The notes below the pieces were generated by a model that was not told the DNA's origin, made no database searches, and saw only the letters and a list, made by a program, of their open reading frames with translations. From Iamia sp035765045 (GTDB lineage Bacteria; Actinomycetota; Acidimicrobiia; Acidimicrobiales; Iamiaceae): a stretch of DNA of 6,170 bases. Where the stretch lies: the NCBI GenBank assembly GCA_035765045.1, contig DASTYI010000073.1, forward strand, positions 1-6,170, given 5' to 3'. Position numbers and translations under genes: made by a program. Every line of letters begins with the position of its first letter. The first letter of the stretch is position 1. Positions 4,872-6,170 of this stretch are shown here, one piece after another.

Positions 4872-6112
4872 ACCTGGCGGTCACCACCCTGCCCTCCGGG
4901 CGCAGGGTGGTGACCGACCGCGTCCCGGGGGCGGCCTCGGTCACCGTCCTCGCCCTCGTCGGCGTGGGCGGTCGTGACGAGCCCGCCGCCCAGGCCGGCG
5001 TCTCGCACTTCCTCGAGCACCTGCTGTGCAAGGGGAGCGAGGGCCGCAGCTCGACCGAGGTGGCCGAGGAGGTCGACTCCCGCGGCGGCGACCTCGACGC
5101 CTTCACCGACCGCGAGCGCACCGCCGTCCAGCTCCGGGTCCCGGCCCACGACCTCGGCTTCGCCGTCGACCTCGTCGGCGACCTCGTCCTCCACCCGGCG
5201 GTCCGTCCCGACGAGGTCGAGGTCGAGCGGAGGGTGATCCTCGAGGAGCTGGCCCAGGCCCTCGACGACCCCGAGGACCGGGCCCACACGCTCACCAACG
5301 CCGCCCTCTACGGCGACCACCCGCTGGCGCGCGAGATCATCGGCGACCGCACCACCCTGCGGGCCCTCGACCCCGATCGCATCGCCGCCTTCCACCGGGC
5401 CGAGTACCACCCCGGCGCCATGGTCGTCGCCGTGGCCGGCGCCGTCGACCACCAGCGGATCGTCGACATGGTCGCCGCCTGGGACGCCACCGACCCGGCC
5501 CACCCCGGCTCGACCCTGGCGCCCCGGGCCCTCCCCGCCGCCCGGCCCCGGTCGAGCCAGGTCGTCCGCCAGGGCGGCGAGCAGGTCAGCCTGGTCCTGT
5601 CGTGGCCCCTCGGCCCCGTCGACCAGCCGACCCGGCTCCCGCTGGCCGTGCTGGCCCACATCCTCGGCGGCGGCCCGGCCAGCCGGCTGTTCCGCACCGT
5701 GCGCGACGAGCGGGGCCTGGCCTACGCCGTCGACGCCTCGCTCGCCCTGTACTCCGACGTCGGCCACCTGACCGCCTTCGCCGCCTGCTCGCCCGAGGCG
5801 GTCGCCTCGGTCCGGGCCACGATCGCGGCCGAGGTCGAGCGGCTGGCGACCGAGGGCCCGACCGACCGAGAGGTCGAGGTGGCGATCGGCTACGTCGCCG
5901 GCTCCTCGACCCTCGCCCTGGAGGACGCCGGCACCCGGGCCTGGTGGGCCGCCATCGGCGAGCTCGAGCGCGGCGGCGCCCGCCCCGCCCCCGAGTGGAT
6001 CGAGGCCTACCGCCGGGTGACCGTCGACGACGTCCGGGCCGTCGCCCGCCGCCTGGCCCAGGACCCGACCGTCGTCGCCGTCGGCCCCGTCCCCCGCCGC
6101 ACCCGCCTCTGA
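4853..6112 (+). CDS. M16-family (insulinase-like/pitrilysin) zinc metallopeptidase
   Basis: A 419-residue protein of usual length for bacterial M16B peptidases, which form clam-shaped enzymes that cut peptides held inside. The inverted zinc motif HFLEH has His52, Glu55 (catalytic base) and His56. The third ligand fits Glu132 in VILEEL, 76 residues after His56 as in mitochondrial MPP beta. The inactive C-terminal half carries GGGPASRLF (272-280) and RDERGLAYAV (284-293), with the family Arg and Tyr. The normally conserved LNAFT motif reads LDAFT, with Asp82 for Asn. No signal peptide, so probably cytosolic. ATG 4853 leaves ten residues before the first conserved strand, a normal start, though its GAGGG Shine-Dalgarno is only 2 bases away and within a hairpin. 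It is 48 bases after pnp and in the same frame, so probably cotranscribed. This is the position of pepR in Mycobacterium tuberculosis; the substrate is unknown. Confidence 0.93.
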   Translation: MGTDRTDLAVTTLPSGRRVVTDRVPGAASVTVLALVGVGGRDEPAAQAGVSHFLEHLLCKGSEGRSSTEVAEEVDSRGGDLDAFTDRERTAVQLRVPAHDLGFAVDLVGDLVLHPAVRPDEVEVERRVILEELAQALDDPEDRAHTLTNAALYGDHPLAREIIGDRTTLRALDPDRIAAFHRAEYHPGAMVVAVAGAVDHQRIVDMVAAWDATDPAHPGSTLAPRALPAARPRSSQVVRQGGEQVSLVLSWPLGPVDQPTRLPLAVLAHILGGGPASRLFRTVRDERGLAYAVDASLALYSDVGHLTAFAACSPEAVASVRATIAAEVERLATEGPTDREVEVAIGYVAGSSTLALEDAGTRAWWAAIGELERGGARPAPEWIEAYRRVTVDDVRAVARRLAQDPTVVAVGPVPRRTRL

Positions 6113-6136
6113 CCCCGCCTCCCCCGCCGAGCTGGC

Positions 6137-6170
6137 GATCAGATCCGACGGGAAGCCGTCGGATCTGATC
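6137..6170 (+). terminator. Probable operon terminator hairpin at the window edge
   Basis: GATCAGATCCGACGG (6137-6151) pairs perfectly with CCGTCGGATCTGATC (6156-6170) around the loop GAAG. The 15-bp stem begins 24 bases after the M16 stop. Its sequence is less GC-rich than the surroundings, as in many bidirectional terminators. Any T-tract would lie past the window, so the class is inferred from position and stem. Confidence 0.65.

Noticed and set aside
2255..5767. 1170-residue open frame on the minus strand opposite pnp and the M16 gene.
   Set aside because: It mirrors the third-position GC bias of two clear genes on the + strand. Its protein is a low-complexity Gly/Asp/Val/Ala string with no domain.
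1..6170. tRNA, rRNA, CRISPR array, phage or toxin-antitoxin genes.
   Set aside because: I saw no tRNA-like fold, no regularly spaced repeats and no relevant protein motifs on either strand.

Overview
The window is very GC-rich DNA whose codons overwhelmingly end in G or C, typical of a high-GC actinobacterium. The order rpsO, then pnp, then an M16 peptidase on one strand is the arrangement known from Mycobacterium and Streptomyces. The PNPase and peptidase differ in detail from those of well-studied actinobacteria (an added C-terminal tail; a changed LNAFT motif), so a deep branch such as Acidimicrobiia is plausible. That placement is inference; nothing here fixes the taxon.

Layout, all genes on the + strand. 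At 2-121 is the C-terminal end of an IS110-family transposase that runs off the left edge. The 317 bases up to the next gene hold no gene, but at 169-365 there is a strongly structured palindromic element: imperfect terminal inverted repeats, two direct copies of a 30-base motif built on AACCGGTT, and an almost perfect central hairpin. At 439-1662 is an alpha/beta hydrolase with a full Ser-Asp-His triad and an unassigned C-terminal extension. A dyad and a candidate promoter follow, then a leader of about 150 bases before rpsO (1911-2183).

An intrinsic terminator follows rpsO. Right after it come a perfect TTGACA and a structured leader that ends in a 20-base palindrome touching the pnp Shine-Dalgarno. 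pnp (2366-4804) encodes a full PNPase with an extra low-complexity RG-rich tail. After 48 bases comes an M16 zinc peptidase (4853-6112). Its start codon lies inside a long hairpin that spans the intergenic gap and the first codons. The window ends exactly on a perfect 15-bp stem, probably the operon terminator.

Together: rpsO makes a 30S ribosomal protein and pnp makes the 3'-5' exoribonuclease/phosphorolase, a pair linked in many bacteria. The M16 peptidase usually follows pnp in actinobacteria, but its role in that setting is not well established. The hydrolase and the IS110 remnant appear to be unrelated neighbours. The core genes are ordinary. The parts worth a second look are the non-coding structures: the palindromic element beside the IS110 end, the leader dyads of rpsO and pnp, and above all the hairpin that buries the M16 start codon.
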